Position numbers and translations under genes: made by a program. A stretch of 7,410 nucleotides of DNA from Candidatus Latescibacterota bacterium (lineage in GTDB: Bacteria; Latescibacterota; Latescibacteria; Latescibacterales; Latescibacteraceae): positions 1 through 7,410 of the forward strand of contig JABHYP010000152.1 of the NCBI GenBank assembly GCA_018656855.1. The letters are read 5' to 3'. This document shows positions 6,005 through 7,410 of this stretch, one piece after another. The notes beneath the pieces are model-generated. The model did not search any database. It was not told the origin of the DNA and worked only from the letters and a program-made list of their open reading frames with translations. Every line of letters starts with the position of its first letter. Position 1 is the stretch's first letter.

Positions 6005-6033
6005 ATGATAATATATCCGAGCGGTATTGTCAA
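6005..6033 (-). promoter_or_regulatory. Sigma70-type promoter of the rrf2-metY-metX-metW-cysK cluster
   Basis: A perfect TTGACA (6033-6028), a 17-bp spacer and TATCAT (6010-6005, five of six) form the best promoter in the window. Transcription should start near 5998, leaving a leader of about 118 nt before the TTG start. The leader holds two perfect AT-rich dyads but no fold I recognise as a SAM riboswitch or T-box. The -35 box and spacer lie inside the IscR-like operator, so a bound repressor would block RNA polymerase. Confidence 0.72.
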
Positions 6034-6037
6034 GTAT
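6013..6037 (-). promoter_or_regulatory. IscR type 1-like operator overlapping the rrf2 promoter
   Basis: Read on the minus strand, this 25-bp site starts ATACTTGAC and ends CTCGGATAT. Compared base by base with the E. coli IscR type 1 consensus, 20 of 25 positions agree, including both outer ATA/TAT triplets and the YYGAC core of the left half. The two halves form an imperfect dyad, ATACTTGAC against ATATCCGAG. Its position over the -35 box, directly upstream of an Rrf2-family gene, is what autorepression predicts. Which protein binds, and whether a cofactor matters, is inference. Confidence 0.58.
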
Positions 6038-6098
6038 ATTTTTTCATTTATGGGAAATTTTTAAACAAGGGATATAATTATCTGTGGAATGCAGTGTT

Positions 6099-6362
6099 TC
6101 ATTCGTCGGCTGAATCTTCCGGTTCAGTTATTATTCCCTCAGAAAACCGTACCGCGAGAATCTCCACCGCTCTTTTACGATCTTTTTCAGAAACGCAAAC
6201 CCCAATTTCGCCAAGACCGTCGACAGTTATGGCAATGGTACTCCGCAAACCTGAGCCGCGCTTATAAGCGTATATCTCCTCAGCCAGGAGAAGCCCCACC
6301 GCCATGTCTGCCATCGGTTCGTCCCATGTGCTGAATACGGTTATTTCATCCAGATTACTCAT
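6099..6362 (-). CDS. DUF2007-like small protein
   Basis: An 87-residue acidic protein without signal peptide or membrane segment. The layout is a strand (ITVFSTWDEP), a helix (MADMAVGLLLAEEIYAYKRG), a middle strand (STIAITVDGLGEIGVCVSE) and a helix (KDRKRAVEILAVRF). It resembles the DUF2007 family of putative signal-transducing proteins, in which a residue pair loads a helix and the ending reads 'v.ee....A.eil'. The similarity is judged by eye and the molecular role is unknown. GAGG lies 7 nt before the ATG. Its start overlaps the stop of the upstream cysteine-rich gene by 8 nt (6355-6362), so the two are translationally linked. An acidic tail, ITEPEDSADE, ends the protein. Confidence 0.72.
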   Translation of the reverse strand: MSNLDEITVFSTWDEPMADMAVGLLLAEEIYAYKRGSGLRSTIAITVDGLGEIGVCVSEKDRKRAVEILAVRFSEGIITEPEDSADE

Positions 6363-6669
6363 TATTTGCCTCTTTGTCTTTTACGAGTGTTTCAGCCATA
6401 TATTTGCATGCATACAGACGGCAATTTTTCGGCCTGTTTTCATAGTCCGTACACCTCAGCCCGTCCCCTGATACGTTACGGCATAGAAGTGGCCACTGAA
6501 TATAGTACGTGCCATCCTCTTCAAAGATTCGTGCGCCATCATGGAGAAGCCACCATTCTTTGAAATCAGTGTCATAATAGTTCTCACGGGAAATGCGCCA
6601 TCGAACTGTTGTGCAGCATTCAGCCCGCTCAGGGCAATCGATATCCTCACAGGGGGTTTTTTGAAACAT
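6355..6669 (-). CDS. YkgJ family cysteine-cluster protein (probable Zn/Fe binding)
   Basis: A cytosolic metal-binding protein of the YkgJ/UPF0153 type. From the ATG at 6669 it has 104 residues with eight cysteines at 7, 12, 18, 19, 63, 73, 83 and 88. The second half, PLLC then C-TDYENRPKNC-RLYAC, is the family hallmark (compare C.IY..RP..CR.Y.C). The first cluster, C-x4-C-x5-CC, is a spaced-out version of the usual CxxCxxxCC. I chose 6669 because GGAAG stands 8 nt ahead of it. In-frame ATGs at 6684, 6702 and 6774 would add up to 35 residues, but none has a Shine-Dalgarno, and the longest extension (FSPKNNILLLFFQKNYSL) is unlike the family and overlaps a divergent reading frame. Function within the family is poorly known. 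The gene overlaps the DUF2007-like gene by 8 nt. Confidence 0.8.
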   Translation of the reverse strand: MFQKTPCEDIDCPERAECCTTVRWRISRENYYDTDFKEWWLLHDGARIFEEDGTYYIQWPLLCRNVSGDGLRCTDYENRPKNCRLYACKYMAETLVKDKEANNE

Positions 6670-6677
6670 GCTTTTTT

Positions 6678-6682
6678 CTTCC
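6678..6682 (-). promoter_or_regulatory. Ribosome binding site favouring the start at 6669
   Basis: GGAAG (6682-6678) with an 8-nt spacer before ATG 6669-6667. It is the only Shine-Dalgarno-like sequence at a proper distance among the four possible starts of the cysteine-cluster gene. Confidence 0.5.
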
Positions 6683-6772
6683 ATGTGTAAAAATTCTTTC
6701 ATGCTGTATTTCGTTAATGAATAATTTTTTTGAAAGAACAATAGTAATATATTATTTTTTGGGGAAAATTTC

Positions 6773-6853
6773 ATGTTAAAAATAATTTGTTTTTGCTTTC
6801 TATATGCGGCTTCTGTGAGCTCTGCCGCAAAATCTAAGAATACTTCATATTAA
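6773..6853 (+). CDS. Signal-peptide-like micro-ORF (26 codons), doubtful
   Basis: ATG at 6773-6775 preceded by GGGGA 7 nt upstream; stop TAA at 6851-6853. The product reads MLKIICFCFLYAASVSSAAK followed by SKNTSY. This is a basic residue, a hydrophobic core of about ten residues, a small-residue SSA-A cleavage-type site and a six-residue polar tail, which is close to a bare signal peptide. TTGAAA (6730-6735), 17 bp and TATTTT (6753-6758) could serve as promoter. It may be a truncated secreted protein gene, a small membrane peptide or chance. It points the same way as the lipoprotein gene 110 nt downstream and argues against the 6774 start of the opposite gene. Confidence 0.22.
   Translation: MLKIICFCFLYAASVSSAAKSKNTSY
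6805..6829. repeat. 6-bp GC-rich inverted repeat in the divergent spacer
   Basis: TGCGGC (6805-6810) and GCCGCA (6824-6829) flank a 13-nt loop containing GAGCTC. It stands out as the only GC-rich dyad in an AT-rich spacer between divergent genes, but it also lies inside the micro-ORF (Ala-Ala ... Ala-Ala codons), which could produce it by chance. No T-tract follows on either strand, so it is not a typical terminator. Confidence 0.3.
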
Positions 6854-6906
6854 CTATCATTTTAATGTAACGCATTTGCCCGGACTCTTGAAAACATCTT
6901 GAAATA

Positions 6907-6935
6907 TTTACATCATATTTGTACCTTTGTATTGT
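6907..6935 (+). promoter_or_regulatory. Candidate promoter of the lipoprotein gene
   Basis: TTTACA (6907-6912, five of six), a 17-bp spacer and TATTGT (6930-6935, four of six). Start near 6942 would give a leader of about 20 nt carrying the GGAG at 6954-6957. Spacing and position are good but the -10 is weak. Confidence 0.33.
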
Positions 6936-6962
6936 GCATATCAATAGATTAACGGAGAAAAA

Positions 6963-7410
6963 ATGAAAAAATCGCTATATCTACACATTTTGCTAGTATT
7001 CCTTCTTGTAACCGGATGCTCTATAATAAAACGGCCGCAGATACAAAATATTCCGGCGCTTGTCCCCGCGGAGGATGCGGTCCCGGGAGTGCCAGAAAGA
7101 GTTCAGTTTGCCGACTACTGGATCAGGACGGCGCCAGACCCGGACAAGGTTATTATGACGCCTGAAAATATTGAAATTTTTAATAATGAGAATCCTCAGA
7201 ATGACACGTATTTGTTAGATGTTTTGAGTCTCCCCTTAGAAATTGACGGGGCCGCTATCCGAAAAAGCCTCGCCGAGAACGCACGGTGGCTTCTGGAGGC
7301 AGGATTATTTGTAACCGGGGACATCCCGCTTGAAAAAGCTGAGCGGCACCGTATCAACGCATGCATGGATACATCGGTGGTGCCGGATATGATAACACCG
7401 AAGGTCGGTG
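6963..7410 (+). CDS. Lipoprotein with NlpC/P60-stabilising N-terminal domain, probable cell-wall hydrolase, cut by the window edge
   Basis: The first 149 codons of an exported lipoprotein. MKKSLYLHILLVFLLVTGC is a lipoprotein signal peptide with lipobox V16-T-G-C19; Ser20 follows the modified cysteine, compatible with outer-membrane sorting in diderms. After a Pro-rich linker come FADYWIRTAPDPDKVIMTPE, ENIEIFNNEN, and TYLLDVLSLP, the pattern I associate with the N-terminal stabilising domain of NlpC/P60 proteins that carry SH3b1 domains and cleave gamma-D-glutamyl-diamino acid bonds in peptidoglycan. SH3 domains and the Cys-His catalytic domain would lie beyond the window and are not seen. 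GGAG lies 5 nt before the ATG. It is divergent from the cysteine-cluster gene. Lipoprotein status is certain; the hydrolase assignment is inferred from the N-terminal domain only. Confidence 0.85.
   Translation, partial: MKKSLYLHILLVFLLVTGCSIIKRPQIQNIPALVPAEDAVPGVPERVQFADYWIRTAPDPDKVIMTPENIEIFNNENPQNDTYLLDVLSLPLEIDGAAIRKSLAENARWLLEAGLFVTGDIPLEKAERHRINACMDTSVVPDMITPKVG

Noticed and set aside
6089..6334. Plus-strand 81-codon frame opposite the DUF2007-like gene
   Set aside because: No ribosome binding site; the minus-strand frame has a good one, an operon partner and family resemblance.
1..7410. CRISPR arrays, tRNA or rRNA genes, phage or transposase genes
   Set aside because: Looked for regularly spaced repeats, cloverleaf-like GGTTC arms and transposase motifs; none found.

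Overview
The window reads as the chromosome of a diderm bacterium of moderate GC, with AT-rich spacers, Shine-Dalgarno-led genes and sigma70-like promoters. A lipoprotein that looks like an NlpC/P60 cell-wall hydrolase, a MetX/MetW pair and a CymR/IscR-like Rrf2 regulator together would suit an anaerobic or microaerobic lineage (Desulfobacterota, Deferribacterota, Nitrospirota, Lentisphaerota or similar). That placement is inference and I cannot settle the taxon from sequence alone.

Layout. Positions 1-478 (minus) hold the N-terminal 159 codons of an XylE-like sugar/H+ symporter. Positions 479-1183 hold no complete gene. They contain very AT-rich DNA, a start-less Lys/Glu-rich reading frame at 749-844, a plus-strand intrinsic terminator at 931-959, and two abutting REP-like palindromes at 970-1028. 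Positions 1184-5879 are a five-gene minus-strand sulfur-amino-acid cluster in the order rrf2, metY, metX, metW, cysK. Positions 6099-6774 (minus) are a small overlapping pair: a YkgJ-type eight-cysteine protein followed by a DUF2007-like protein. Positions 6963-7410 (plus) are the start of a lipoprotein with an N-terminal domain typical of SH3b1/NlpC-P60 hydrolases, cut by the window edge. A 26-codon signal-peptide-like micro-ORF (6773-6853) lies ahead of it.

How the genes work together. MetX acylates homoserine, probably with MetW as its partner. MetY turns O-acetylhomoserine plus sulfide into homocysteine, and CysK turns O-acetylserine plus sulfide into cysteine. The cluster therefore assimilates sulfide into both branches. 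The first gene encodes an Rrf2 regulator whose backbone resembles CymR, the cysteine regulator of Bacillus. It also carries three cysteines at the IscR positions (92, 98, 104) and ends in an Ile-Ile tail. In Bacillus CymR works in complex with CysK, and cysK is the last gene here. A 25-bp site matching the E. coli IscR type 1 consensus at 20 positions overlaps the -35 box of the rrf2 promoter, which suggests autoregulation. A weaker, mostly one-sided version lies ahead of cysK. The regulator, its operator and the cysK connection are the most interesting part of the window.
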